Positions 26,714 through 36,034 of a DNA stretch of 42,771 bases are shown here, in pieces. The notes beneath the pieces are model-generated. The model had not been told where the DNA came from and ran no database searches. It saw only the letters and a program-made list of their open reading frames with translations. The DNA comes from JACNLC01 sp964607375. Lineage in GTDB: Bacteria; Fidelibacterota; Marinisomatia; SCGC-AAA003-L08; JACNLC01. Positions within the stretch are counted from its first letter, which is position 1, and each line of letters opens with the position of its first letter. A program made the translations under genes and the position numbers. The DNA lies in NCBI GenBank assembly GCA_964607375.1, contig CAZSJY010000008.1, forward strand, positions 1-42,771, given 5' to 3'.

Positions 26714-27201
26714 TGGATAAAATGTGGGCTCCCTGGCGTATTGAATATATCCGTACGCCGGGGAAATCTGACGGAGAGTGTATTCTCTGCCAAAAAGCTA
26801 ACTCATCCAACGACAGTGATGAACTAATTGTTTATCGAGGAAAACATAGTTTCGTTTTACTTAACCTCTATCCGTATAATAACGGACATCTTCTCATCAC
26901 TCCTTATGAACATACTTCGGACTTTGAATATTTACCACGAGAAACTCAATTAGAGATGATGGACTTGGTTTCTACTGGAATGAAAATTATCAAAAAGTCT
27001 ATGAACGCTGAAGGTTTTAATTTTGGTGCGAATTTCGGTGATATCGCCGGTGCAGGAATTGATGAACATGTTCACCTTCATTTGGTTCCAAGATGGAAAG
27101 GTGACACCAATTTTATGCCGGTTCTCGGTCACACAAAAGTAATGGTTGAGGACCTAAAATCCACACGAGATCTTCTCGCAAAAGAATTCAATAAAATATA
27201 A
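26713..27201 (+). CDS. HIT-family nucleotide hydrolase/phosphorylase
   Basis: 162 residues. The histidine triad H119-V-H121-L-H123 sits in DEHVHLHLVPRW. The N-terminus MWAPWRIEYI and a CILC pair at 24-27 are typical of the bacterial HIT branch related to Ap4A phosphorylase. It probably acts on a mononucleoside or dinucleoside polyphosphate in the cytoplasm; the exact substrate cannot be set from sequence. The GTG start overlaps the TAG stop of the EF-G-like gene by one base, with AGGTGG nearby, so the two are translationally coupled. An ATG three codons later is an alternative start. Confidence 0.9.
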   Translation: MDKMWAPWRIEYIRTPGKSDGECILCQKANSSNDSDELIVYRGKHSFVLLNLYPYNNGHLLITPYEHTSDFEYLPRETQLEMMDLVSTGMKIIKKSMNAEGFNFGANFGDIAGAGIDEHVHLHLVPRWKGDTNFMPVLGHTKVMVEDLKSTRDLLAKEFNKI

Positions 27202-27211
27202 TTTTCTTTGT

Positions 27212-27241
27212 AACTTTCGTCATCAATAAATGATGAAAGTT
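27212..27241 (+). terminator. Hairpin between HIT gene and second subtilisin
   Basis: AACTTTCGTCATCA pairs with TGATGAAAGTT across ATAAA, with one bulged G. It ends five bases before the subtilisin ATG and lacks a strong T tract. It may terminate the EF-G/HIT transcript or, in a read-through RNA, sequester the subtilisin start. Confidence 0.4.
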
Positions 27242-27246
27242 TAATT

Positions 27247-29028
27247 ATGTTAAATTCCTTTTTGTTACTTTTAGCGACAACTTCATTTGTGTTGTCATCC
27301 AATAATTTATCTCATAACAAGGTATTATTTTGTTTAAAACCAAACATCTATCCACTTACAATCAAAACTTCTGATAATTTGTTATCTACAGGAATTTCTG
27401 AATTAGATGCTGTGATTTCAAAATATTCAATAACCAAAATTGAACATTGGATCCCTGGTTCAAATGAAATTGACCACGATGGTGATATCTATTTGAACAG
27501 AATCTATAGAGCTTATCTCTTCAATAACGATTCTATACAGATTTCTGATTTAAAGACAGAATTTGAAAACTTATCGTGCATTTTAAGTGCAGAGGTTGAA
27601 AATATCCACAGATTGGTTTACTTGCCCAACGATACTTATTTTCCCCAACAGTGGAGCTTAGAAATGGTTAAGGCGATCCAATCGTGGGATTATTGGGATA
27701 TTGCAAGCGGAGAACTGCCACAAAATCCTTCAGTATTATTAGCATCTGTAGATACCGGAGTTGATTGGAACCATCCTGATTTAATTAACTCGATTTGGCA
27801 AAATCCCGGTGAGGATTTGGATGGAGACGGAACCATTGTGTTTTCTGGAAATGAGTGGATTTTTGATCCCGATGATTTGAATAATATTGACGATGATGGA
27901 AATGGATTTATTGATGATTTTATTGGCTGGGATTGTTCCGGATATGATGGAACAGATGATAACAATCCGGAACTCCCAATACAAGAATTAACAGATAATA
28001 ATTTCAATTGGACCCACGGAACAATGGTTGCGGGATTACTTTCTGCAGAAACCGATAATAGTGGTGGTATTGCATCAGTTTCGTTTGGGAATGATCTGAT
28101 TTCTATAAAATGCTCCCGTGAAGAAGTTGGAGATAATGCAGTCATAAATGATGGATTTGCTGGAGTAACTTATGCAGCAAAAGTAGGTTTTTATGCAGGC
28201 TCATTTACAATTATTAACTGTAGCTGGGGGAGTAATATTTACAGTTCTTATGAACAAGCTGTAATCAATATCGCTCACAATCAATATGGAGCAGTTATTG
28301 TAGGTGCATCTGGAAATGGTGATGGATTTGGGAATCCACTCCCCGAACCATTTTATCCAGCAAGTTATGAGAATGTAGTTTCAGTTACTGCCGTTGATGA
28401 AAATTATTCGTGGTGCGGATGGGGCAATTACCATTCATCAATTGATATTGCAGCACCGGGAGTAAACATAGTGAGTTCAATTTTAGGTGAAAATTATTCA
28501 TCAGCAAGTGGAACATCATTTGCTTCACCAATTGTGGCAAGTTGTTTCGGTTTACTCAAATCGTATTATCCAGACTCATCCAATTTATGGCTAGAACAAC
28601 AAATATTAGAAACAGCTGACACAACTTTTCTCGATAATATTGATCCTGAATTTGATGGCTTGGTTGGTGCAGGGATTATAGACATTGAGGCTGCAATAGG
28701 GCACAATTTGGACAATAATTACAAATTACAAATTACAAATTACAAATTAATGGAATGCTTTCCTAATCCATTTAATCCGAAAACTACTATTAGCTACCAG
28801 CTCCCAACCCCAAGCTCCGTGCAACTTACTGTTTACAATGTGAACGGACAATTGGTTGAGCAGTTAGTAAGCAGTAGTAGTTGGCAGGAAGCAGGAAATC
28901 ATCGGGTTGGCTGGGATGCAACAAATTATCCGAGCGGTGTTTATTTTGTAAAACTTGTTGCAGGTGGTACTTCGGCAGGTTCAATACAAGGTTACACTCA
29001 AACCCAAAAAGTAATGTTGCTGAAATAG
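27247..29028 (+). CDS. Secreted subtilisin-like (S8) serine protease with sorting domain, paralogue of 556-2730
   Basis: 593 residues. The signal peptide is MLNSFLLLLATTSFVLSS. The same propeptide pattern as the first subtilisin (IDHDGDIYLNRIYRAYL) is followed by the triad Asp 169 (ASVDTGVDW), His 257 (THGTMVAG) and Ser 424 (SGTSFASPI), with an oxyanion Asn in GASGNGDG. IDDDGNGFIDDFIGWD is an Asp-rich calcium-type loop. It lacks the CARDB-like linker of the paralogue, so the sorting domain (CFPNPFNPKTTISYQ to QKVMLLK) follows the protease domain almost directly. A four-copy 7-bp repeat sits just before that domain. No SD is visible; a hairpin lies immediately upstream of the ATG. Confidence 0.93.
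   Translation: MLNSFLLLLATTSFVLSSNNLSHNKVLFCLKPNIYPLTIKTSDNLLSTGISELDAVISKYSITKIEHWIPGSNEIDHDGDIYLNRIYRAYLFNNDSIQISDLKTEFENLSCILSAEVENIHRLVYLPNDTYFPQQWSLEMVKAIQSWDYWDIASGELPQNPSVLLASVDTGVDWNHPDLINSIWQNPGEDLDGDGTIVFSGNEWIFDPDDLNNIDDDGNGFIDDFIGWDCSGYDGTDDNNPELPIQELTDNNFNWTHGTMVAGLLSAETDNSGGIASVSFGNDLISIKCSREEVGDNAVINDGFAGVTYAAKVGFYAGSFTIINCSWGSNIYSSYEQAVINIAHNQYGAVIVGASGNGDGFGNPLPEPFYPASYENVVSVTAVDENYSWCGWGNYHSSIDIAAPGVNIVSSILGENYSSASGTSFASPIVASCFGLLKSYYPDSSNLWLEQQILETADTTFLDNIDPEFDGLVGAGIIDIEAAIGHNLDNNYKLQITNYKLMECFPNPFNPKTTISYQLPTPSSVQLTVYNVNGQLVEQLVSSSSWQEAGNHRVGWDATNYPSGVYFVKLVAGGTSAGSIQGYTQTQKVMLLK
28721..28748. repeat. Four tandem copies of ACAAATT within the coding sequence
   Basis: Four exact 7-base units in the subtilisin gene, encoding YKLQITNYKL directly before the sorting domain. 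Because 7 is not a multiple of 3, gain or loss of a unit shifts frame. With three copies the frame meets TAA at once; with five copies it meets TAA six codons after the repeat. Both stop before PNPFNP. Confidence 0.85.
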
Positions 29029-29073
29029 GGATAGATACTTGGTTTTGGATTATAGTTTCTGGAGCTTAGTTTT

Positions 29074-29094
29074 CTGCTAACTGCTAATAGCTAA
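29074..29094. repeat. Heptamer-period repeat downstream of second subtilisin
   Basis: CTGCTAA, CTGCTAA and TAGCTAA in tandem, in the 71-base spacer between the convergent genes ending at 29028 and 29100. Confidence 0.5.
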
Positions 29095-29099
29095 TAAAA

Positions 29100-30068
29100 C
29101 TAATTCCTAATTCTATACCAAAGGAAAAGTAGCAAACCGAGAAATGCAATAAATATGATTACAAACCATTTTCGGTTTGGATAATTAATAACAGATGATG
29201 CAGACATCACAAAATCATTATTTTGAAAATTCACTACACTAAATTCCCAAATCAATGTATCTCCCGATGTTGAGTCCGCATTGGTTTCTGTTACAAGTCC
29301 GGGAAGGAGAACTTTATACAAAAATAAATCATCGGATAAGTCAATTGTAATTCGAGCTTCATCTTCAAGTGTTTTGAAAACAGAATCAACAACAGTTTTC
29401 TTGTTGTTATCGAGTGGAGATTTAATGATGTTCAAAATCGATTTTCGATAATCATAATAATTTGTTAGAAACAACGAATCTGATACATTGAAAATTGTCG
29501 TTTCAAACCATTGTTGAATGCTAGATGAAATTACCGGATACAAATTGAAACCGACATCACTCAATTCCAGAGTTTCCGAAGCAATATACTGAAGAATCTC
29601 CTTCTGCCAACCGGTTTGTGAATCAAAATCATTTAACTTTCCGGTAATTTTCGGATACTTTTGTTCAACCCCTCTACCCTCAAAACGACACTCAAAATCA
29701 TACCTTTTTGATACAAACCAACTTCTAATATTTATGGTGGTTGGATGATGTAATAAAGACTCTTTAAACAGTGAATCTCCATCAAAAAAAGTTACAGGGA
29801 TTTTATGGTTTTTCAGAAATCGTTTTTGGGCGGAATAGTCAAAAGTTTCGGCAGATTTATCGTCCAAAGTGGTAATTATGAACCAATCCTTTTGTTTTGG
29901 GAGGGGTGCATCTTCATCGAGCAAGTCCTCTCTATCACCGTGAGCATCGTAATAATAATCAACTTTATCATCAGGTCGGATTTCAATAAAAACAGTATGC
30001 TCAACACACGACAGATTTATCAGAATAAAAATTGAAAATATAACTGTCAATTGGACTTTAAATTTCAT
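29100..30068 (-). CDS. Exported protein with C-terminal membrane anchor, unknown function
   Basis: 322 residues, no recognised family. The N-terminus (MKFKVQLTVIFSIFILINLSC) is a signal peptide ending in LSC, a weak lipobox, so it may be a lipoprotein. The central part is mixed alpha/beta with WFIITTLDDKSAETFDYSAQ and several acidic stretches. The end, KWFVIIFIAFLGLLLFLWYR, is a clear membrane helix with positive residues after it. The mature body should lie in the periplasm. Its overall layout (signal, about 280-residue body, terminal anchor) resembles the last gene of the motor cassette at 9522, but I see no sequence similarity. It stands alone between convergent and co-directional neighbours. 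Confidence 0.72.
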   Translation of the reverse strand: MKFKVQLTVIFSIFILINLSCVEHTVFIEIRPDDKVDYYYDAHGDREDLLDEDAPLPKQKDWFIITTLDDKSAETFDYSAQKRFLKNHKIPVTFFDGDSLFKESLLHHPTTINIRSWFVSKRYDFECRFEGRGVEQKYPKITGKLNDFDSQTGWQKEILQYIASETLELSDVGFNLYPVISSSIQQWFETTIFNVSDSLFLTNYYDYRKSILNIIKSPLDNNKKTVVDSVFKTLEDEARITIDLSDDLFLYKVLLPGLVTETNADSTSGDTLIWEFSVVNFQNNDFVMSASSVINYPNRKWFVIIFIAFLGLLLFLWYRIRN

Positions 30069-30177
30069 TTTTCTTTCACTTAGATTACTGATATCTAATT
30101 ACATTCCTTATGTTTAGCAAAATACATCAAACAATATCAGCTTAATATTTTCGGATTTTACAAATTTTAAGTTGTTG

Positions 30178-31353
30178 TTAATTATGAAATCCTCTATCAA
30201 TATCTTCCAGTAAATCTTCAACATTTTCTATGCCGACCGATAAACGAACTAATCCATCAGAAATTCCAATTTTTTGTAATTGTTTTTTAGGGATAGATGC
30301 GTGTGTCATTGTTGCAGGATGACAAACTAAACTTTCAACACCACCGAGACTTTCAGCTAAAGTAAATAATTTTAGACCACTTACAAATTTCTTGGCATTA
30401 TCTAACGATGGAAGTTCTATGGAAATCATTCCCCCAAATCCAGGATTTCCTGATGGATCTAATTGTTGTTTACAAGCTAAATGATGTTGAGGATGATTTT
30501 TCAAACCTGGGTAATAAATATTCTTAATTTTATCACTTCTTTCCAGCACTTTTGCTAAAGTCAGTGCATTTTGATTATGAGTTTTCATTCGCACTGATAG
30601 AGTTTTTAGAGAGCGTTGTGTCAGCCAGCAATCAAATGGTCCCGGTACTGCGCCTGCTGACATTTGTATAAACCTTAATTGCTCATAGATTTCTTCATTA
30701 TTGGTCAACGCAATTCCACCAACCACATCGCTATGACCATTGATGTATTTTGTGGTGCTGTGCACAACAAAATCTGCTCCAAAATCAATAGGTCGTTGGA
30801 AATATGGAGACATAAAAGTATTATCAACAGCAAGTAGAATATTGTGCTTTTTAGTAATTTTGGCAATTTCGTGAATATCAGATAATCTCATTAAAGGGTT
30901 AGATGGAGTTTCGATAAAAATCAATTTTGTATTCGATTGTATTGCATTTTCTATTTTGTCAATATCTGAAGTATCTTCCCAGCTTGCTGTAAAATTAAAT
31001 CGAGAGAATATTTTATCTACAAGACGAAATGTCCCACCATATACATTTTCAGATAAAATTAAATGGCTTCCTTGTTCGAACAAACTGAAAATAGCAGATT
31101 CAGTGGCCATTCCAGACCCAAATGAAACACCGAACTTTGCATTTTCTAATGATGCTATGTTTTGCTCTAAACTTCTTCTATTTGGATTGTCAGCACGAGA
31201 ATAATCAAAATCGTATTCTGCAAATTCTCTTTGCCTAAAAGTAGATGTTTGATGTAGTGGTAATGATACAGCTCCTGTTACTTGCTCGGGCTTTTGGCCA
31301 ATGTGAATTGCTCGAGTTGAAAATCCGTATTTCTTTTTGTTAGATTTACTCAT
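30178..31353 (-). CDS. Cys/Met-metabolism PLP enzyme (cystathionine gamma-synthase/lyase family)
   Basis: 391 residues from the ATG at 31353, which follows the secA stop codon by one base (TAGTATG); an upstream in-frame start at 31392 would overlap secA. The sequence has FSTRAIHIGQKPEQVTGAV, FGSGMATESAIFSLF, the aspartate in AVDNTFMSPYFQRP, the PLP lysine in HSTTKYINGHSDVVGG, and SLGGVESLVCHPATMTHAS near the end. These define the transsulfuration PLP family. Distinguishing cystathionine gamma-synthase, cystathionine gamma-lyase and methionine gamma-lyase is not safe from sequence alone. The link to secA is positional only. Confidence 0.9.
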   Translation of the reverse strand: MSKSNKKKYGFSTRAIHIGQKPEQVTGAVSLPLHQTSTFRQREFAEYDFDYSRADNPNRRSLEQNIASLENAKFGVSFGSGMATESAIFSLFEQGSHLILSENVYGGTFRLVDKIFSRFNFTASWEDTSDIDKIENAIQSNTKLIFIETPSNPLMRLSDIHEIAKITKKHNILLAVDNTFMSPYFQRPIDFGADFVVHSTTKYINGHSDVVGGIALTNNEEIYEQLRFIQMSAGAVPGPFDCWLTQRSLKTLSVRMKTHNQNALTLAKVLERSDKIKNIYYPGLKNHPQHHLACKQQLDPSGNPGFGGMISIELPSLDNAKKFVSGLKLFTLAESLGGVESLVCHPATMTHASIPKKQLQKIGISDGLVRLSVGIENVEDLLEDIDRGFHN

Positions 31354-31354
31354 A

Positions 31355-34300
31355 CTAATTCGTTCCACAACATTTTTTGTATTTCTTACCACTTCCGCAG
31401 GGACAAGGCTTATTTCTGCCTACCTTATCTTCGGCTCGAATTGGTTGTGATTTCTGTTGTGGACGATTTGGAGATTGCCGTTGACCTCCTCCTTGAGGTG
31501 CTGCTACAAATCCCATTCCTGTTGTGTCATCGTGTTTGGTTCTAACATTTCGTGGAGTATTAGATACTGGAGTTGGTGCTTGCTCCATTGCTCCAATTCG
31601 TGCTTTAAAAATTCGTTGAAGTGTTAGCTGATTGGTGGTTTGCATCATTTCAGTAAACATTCCAAAACCTTCTTGTTTATACTCAACTAAGGGATTTTTT
31701 TGCCCATAAGCTCGGAGATTTATTCCTTCACGTAGTTGGTCCATAGAGTGTAAATGTTCACGCCATTTTTCATCAATTGTACGAAGAACTACATATTTCA
31801 TAAATTTCTCAAATAACTTCTCTTCTACCAACTCCTTTTTAGAAACAAGTATGGCGTTCGTCGCTTGGACAATCATATCCTTAAATTCAAGGTGATTTGT
31901 AACTTGAACATCATCAAATTTTATATCCAACCCTAAAGTTGAAAGTAGCTCCAAATTGATACCGTCCCAATCCCAATTTCCCGGAGCGTTTGATTCGCAA
32001 TAGAGTTCAGCTACACCTTCTGCATAATTGATGAGAATTTCCTGAATTTCACGATTGATACTCTCCCCGTGAAGCGCAAAACTTCTACGATCATACACAA
32101 CTTCTCGTTGTTGGTTCATCACATCGTCATATTCCAAAAGGTGTTTTCGAATGCTAAAATTGTGTGATTCTACTTTTTTCTGAGCTCGTTCAATCGATTT
32201 CGAAACCATCGCGTGAGTGATAACTTCACCCTCTTGAATTCCCATTCGGTCCATAATTTTAGCAATTCTATCTGAGCCAAATAACCTCATCAAGTCATCC
32301 TCTAAACTCAAATAGAAAACAGATTCACCAGCGTCTCCCTGTCGACCAGAACGACCACGAAGCTGTAAGTCAATTCTGCGAGATTCGTGCCTGCCTGTGC
32401 CAAGAATCAACAATCCGCCCTTATCCTTAACACCATCACCCAATTTGATGTCAGTTCCACGCCCAGCCATATTTGTAGAGATGGTAACAGCAGATATTTG
32501 ACCAGCCCGTGTGATGATTTCAGCCTCACTTTGGTGTTTTTTCGCGTTTAGTACATTGTGAGGAATACTATCCATTCTCAACATTCTAGATAATGTTTCA
32601 GATTCTTCAACGGAAGTTGTCCCAACCAAAACCGGTTGACCTTTTTTGAACAAGTCCTTAACTTTCTCGATAACTGCTGTGTATTTCTCGCGTTTGGTCT
32701 TGTAGATTAAATCTTCGTTATCTTTCCTAGTTACTGATACATTTGTTGGAATTTCGACTACATCCAAATTATAAATTTGCATAAATTCTGGTGCTTCAGT
32801 GGATGCTGTTCCTGTCATACCCGCAAGTTTCTCATACATCCTAAAATAATTTTGTATAGTAATAGTTGCGATAGTTTGAGTTTCACGTTCGATGGTTACA
32901 TTTTCTTTTGCTTCCAACGATTGGTGAAGTCCATCACTATAGCGTCGCCCGTGCAAAACACGACCAGTGTGTTCATCAACAATCATCACCTTACCTCCCT
33001 GAACGATGTAATCTACATCTTTTTCGAACAAAGTAAACGCTTTTAGTAATTGATTGATGGTGTGAATTTTATCGCTTCGTTCCGCGTGTAAAGATTGAGC
33101 TTCATCTTTTTTGAGAAGAATTTCTTTATCAGATAGAGACTCTTCAGTTTCTATTTCGTGGAATAATTCTCCCAAATCTGGTATAACAAACGCATCAGGA
33201 TTTGAAGGGGAAATTGTTTTGCGTCCCATTTCTGCTAAATCAATAATATTGGAGCGTTCATCAACACTAAAATATAATTGCTCATCGATTTCGTTTAATT
33301 TCTTTTCGCGGATAAATTCACTTTCCACAGAACGAATAAGTTGCTTAACTCCTGGACGTTGATACAGTTTCATCAGTCGCCTATTTTTTGGCATTCCTCT
33401 GCTGGCAACGAGGAGTTTTTCTCCAGCTTTTGGTTCATCTGTATCTAATAATTTTTCGCCATCAGCAACAAAAGTGTTTACTAACCCTGTTTGAAGGCGA
33501 ACCAAACTTTTAACCTGTGGCATCAAATCGGTATATTGTTGATTTTGTGGTGCATCAACCTGTCCAGAAATAATTAGAGGTGTCCTAGCTTCATCTATTA
33601 AAACTGAATCTACCTCATCTACAATGGCGAAACAATGTCCTCGCTGGACTTGTTCTTCTGGGGTAATAGACATATTATCTCGCAAATAATCGAATCCGAA
33701 TTCACTATTCGTTCCGTATGTGATATCACGATTATACATTTCTTTTCTGTCTTCGTTGCTCATCTGGTTCAGAATACAACCAACCGATAATCCCAAGAAA
33801 TTGTACAGTAATCCCATCCACTGACTATCTCTCTCTGCTAGATAGTCATTTACTGTAATTATATGTACACCTCTTCCGGTGAGTGCATTCAGAACAATTG
33901 CCAAAGTGGAAACCAGAGTTTTACCTTCACCTGTTTTCATTTCTGCAATTTTGCCTTTATGGAGAACAACACCTCCGATAAGTTGAACATCGTAATGCAC
34001 CATTTCCCAAGGCATGTCCTGTCCCATAACCTTGAATTGAGTTCCACATAATCGACGTGAAGTATCTTTGACAATAGCAAAAACTTCAGTTGAGATTTCG
34101 TCAAGGTAACTCTGTTCAGCAGTATATATCACCTCATCTAGAGCAGATTCTTTTAATCCTTCAGCTTGGGCAGTTTCACGAGCATTCTTTCGTATGTTTT
34201 CAATCTCTTCTCTAATTTCTTGAATGCGGTTTTTGAGTTCATCATCAGTAAGTGAAGATAATGTTGAATAAATGTCGTTTATCTTTTCAACAAAAGGAGT

Positions 34301-34369
34301 AAGTTCTTTTAAATCTCTATCGGATTTTTTACCGAATATTTTGGTTAATACATTTGCTAATAGAGCCAT
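31355..34369 (-). CDS. secA: Preprotein translocase ATPase SecA
   Basis: 1004 residues. Walker A is in AEMKTGEGKTLVSTL and Walker B in FAIVDEVDSVLIDEARTP; the helicase-like second domain has TISTNMAGRGTDIKLG and RRIDLQLRGRSGRQGD. A helical scaffold and wing follow, then a Gln/Pro-rich linker and a C-terminal zinc motif KPCPCGSGKKYKKCCG. It powers Sec export, the route by which the many secreted proteins of this window must leave the cytoplasm before outer-membrane transport. It is longer than E. coli SecA (901 residues), with inserted segments in the N-terminal half as in many FCB SecA proteins. It lies 45 bases after nusB. Confidence 0.98.
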   Translation of the reverse strand: MALLANVLTKIFGKKSDRDLKELTPFVEKINDIYSTLSSLTDDELKNRIQEIREEIENIRKNARETAQAEGLKESALDEVIYTAEQSYLDEISTEVFAIVKDTSRRLCGTQFKVMGQDMPWEMVHYDVQLIGGVVLHKGKIAEMKTGEGKTLVSTLAIVLNALTGRGVHIITVNDYLAERDSQWMGLLYNFLGLSVGCILNQMSNEDRKEMYNRDITYGTNSEFGFDYLRDNMSITPEEQVQRGHCFAIVDEVDSVLIDEARTPLIISGQVDAPQNQQYTDLMPQVKSLVRLQTGLVNTFVADGEKLLDTDEPKAGEKLLVASRGMPKNRRLMKLYQRPGVKQLIRSVESEFIREKKLNEIDEQLYFSVDERSNIIDLAEMGRKTISPSNPDAFVIPDLGELFHEIETEESLSDKEILLKKDEAQSLHAERSDKIHTINQLLKAFTLFEKDVDYIVQGGKVMIVDEHTGRVLHGRRYSDGLHQSLEAKENVTIERETQTIATITIQNYFRMYEKLAGMTGTASTEAPEFMQIYNLDVVEIPTNVSVTRKDNEDLIYKTKREKYTAVIEKVKDLFKKGQPVLVGTTSVEESETLSRMLRMDSIPHNVLNAKKHQSEAEIITRAGQISAVTISTNMAGRGTDIKLGDGVKDKGGLLILGTGRHESRRIDLQLRGRSGRQGDAGESVFYLSLEDDLMRLFGSDRIAKIMDRMGIQEGEVITHAMVSKSIERAQKKVESHNFSIRKHLLEYDDVMNQQREVVYDRRSFALHGESINREIQEILINYAEGVAELYCESNAPGNWDWDGINLELLSTLGLDIKFDDVQVTNHLEFKDMIVQATNAILVSKKELVEEKLFEKFMKYVVLRTIDEKWREHLHSMDQLREGINLRAYGQKNPLVEYKQEGFGMFTEMMQTTNQLTLQRIFKARIGAMEQAPTPVSNTPRNVRTKHDDTTGMGFVAAPQGGGQRQSPNRPQQKSQPIRAEDKVGRNKPCPCGSGKKYKKCCGTN

Positions 34370-34414
34370 AACTATACAAGTCCTGTATTTTATTTACAAT
34401 TTCTGAAGATGAAA

Positions 34415-34858
34415 TTAATGAGGAATTTCTATTTTTCCACTTACAAAATCTTTATAAATGGAATCGAGTATTCCATTGACATATCGTCCACTTTCTTCTG
34501 TGCTGAATTCCTTCGCTATTTCTACAGCTTCACTGATGCTTACCAATGGTGGAACATCTTCAATGTAGAACATTTCGGCTATTGCCATACGAATGACCAA
34601 TCTATCCATTAAAGCAATTCTGTCTGCACCCCAAAACTTGGACCTACAGTTTATCATTTCATCCAGAATATTTGCCCGATTTATTGTTATTCGCGCTAAC
34701 TGGCCACTATATTCCAAAATCTCAATCGAGTAATCATCATCAAAATGTTCTGTTTTTATGTGGTCTAAAATTAAACCGGGATCATTACCGGAGAGTTCAC
34801 ACGCATATAGCGTTTGCAGTGCGGTGGTTCTCGCCAACCGTTTATCTCTTATATTCAA
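34415..34858 (-). CDS. nusB: Transcription antitermination factor NusB
   Basis: 147 residues, standard NusB length. The N-terminus RDKRLARTTALQTLYACEL carries the Arg-rich BoxA-binding helix, and the C-terminal half has MDRLVIRMAIAEMFY, PPLVSISEAVEIAKEFS and GRYVNGILDSI, the conserved NusB core. It binds boxA RNA with S10 and supports rRNA antitermination. The TTG start is preceded by AAGG about 12 bases upstream. It lies 18 bases after ilvE. Confidence 0.95.
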   Translation of the reverse strand: MNIRDKRLARTTALQTLYACELSGNDPGLILDHIKTEHFDDDYSIEILEYSGQLARITINRANILDEMINCRSKFWGADRIALMDRLVIRMAIAEMFYIEDVPPLVSISEAVEIAKEFSTEESGRYVNGILDSIYKDFVSGKIEIPH

Positions 34859-34876
34859 CTATGTGATTACCTTATG

Positions 34877-35941
34877 TTATGAGTTTAACGGCTTCACCCA
34901 TCCAAATTTGTCATCTTTTGTTTCAGATTGGATACCCAAAATCATTTCTCGAAGTTGAGATGTAACTTTTCCTGTTTCTCCATTGCCAATTACGAAAGGT
35001 GCATCATCGGTGGAAATTTTACCTATTGGAGTTACCACTACTGCAGTTCCAGTGCAAAATGCTTCGTCAGCATGCAAAAGTTCATCTAAAGTTAAATCAG
35101 TTTCTTGAACATCCAATCCCAACACTTCCCTTGCGAGATAAATCGCTGAGTTTCTAGTTACTCCTGGGAGAATAGAACCCGCCAATCTTGGCGTTTTTAA
35201 TACATTCTCTTTTAGTGCAAATAGATTTGCTGAACCAACTTCTTCTACTATATTTTCATCCGCTGCATTGAGATAAATGACTTCATCAAATCCATCATTG
35301 ATAGCCAGTTTTCGAGGATATAATGATGCAGAATAGTTGCCGATTACTTTTGCATTTCCTATACCTTTTGGTGCAGCTCTATGATATCGATTGGTTACTT
35401 TCAAGTTTAGGGGTTTTACTCCGTTTTTAAAATAAGGACCAACCGGAGACACATAAACCAAAAATGTATAAGACGGTGCAGGCTTAACTCCCAAAACTGG
35501 TCCAGTCCCCCACGCAACGGGTCGAATATACAAACTTCCTTTTCCCATAGGAGGAACATAATCAGCATTGTCTTTTACCACTTTTTCAACCGCTTCCATA
35601 AACAAATCAACTGAAACCGGTGGGATACATACTCGTTCACAGGATGTATAAAATCGTTCTGCGTTTTTCTCTAATCTGAAAAATACAATTCTATCTTTTG
35701 ATGAACGAAATGCTTTCACCCCTTCAAAAACACCTTGTCCATAATTTAGAACTCCAGCTGCAGGAGAGAGTTTAATATCTCCGTAAGGTATTAAATCCCC
35801 CATGTTCCATTCCCCGTTTTCGTCACATTCTGCAACAAACATACTTCTTGTAGGATAAATACTGAATGCCAGACTGTCCCAATCCAATTCTTGCATTTTT
35901 CTTTCGTCAATCATAACATCGTTCTCCAATAAAGTTTCCAT
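34877..35941 (-). CDS. ilvE: Branched-chain amino acid aminotransferase
   Basis: 354 residues, class IV PLP aminotransferase of the longer (BCAT-II) type. Motifs: GVLNYGQGVFEGVKAFR, IRPVAWGTGP, the PLP lysine in GIGNAKVIGNYSAS, EEVGSANLFAL, and CTGTAVVVTPIGKI. It performs the final step in Leu, Ile and Val synthesis or the first step of their breakdown. The two N-terminal Met positions (first and tenth) are both possible starts. It sits 93 bases downstream of the acyl-CoA dehydrogenase gene, so branched-chain degradation is a plausible link. Confidence 0.95.
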   Translation of the reverse strand: METLLENDVMIDERKMQELDWDSLAFSIYPTRSMFVAECDENGEWNMGDLIPYGDIKLSPAAGVLNYGQGVFEGVKAFRSSKDRIVFFRLEKNAERFYTSCERVCIPPVSVDLFMEAVEKVVKDNADYVPPMGKGSLYIRPVAWGTGPVLGVKPAPSYTFLVYVSPVGPYFKNGVKPLNLKVTNRYHRAAPKGIGNAKVIGNYSASLYPRKLAINDGFDEVIYLNAADENIVEEVGSANLFALKENVLKTPRLAGSILPGVTRNSAIYLAREVLGLDVQETDLTLDELLHADEAFCTGTAVVVTPIGKISTDDAPFVIGNGETGKVTSQLREMILGIQSETKDDKFGWVKPLNS

Positions 35942-36034
35942 AATATTCCTTCCATTTATATAGTTAATAGCTGGGAGAGTGGGATTGTAAATTATATTCC
36001 GTTCTCCTTACACCTGTTTCCTTTTCTCCCTTTT

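Noticed and set aside
27690..28145. Minus-strand 151-codon Ser/Pro-rich frame
   Set aside because: Antisense shadow of the second subtilisin catalytic domain.
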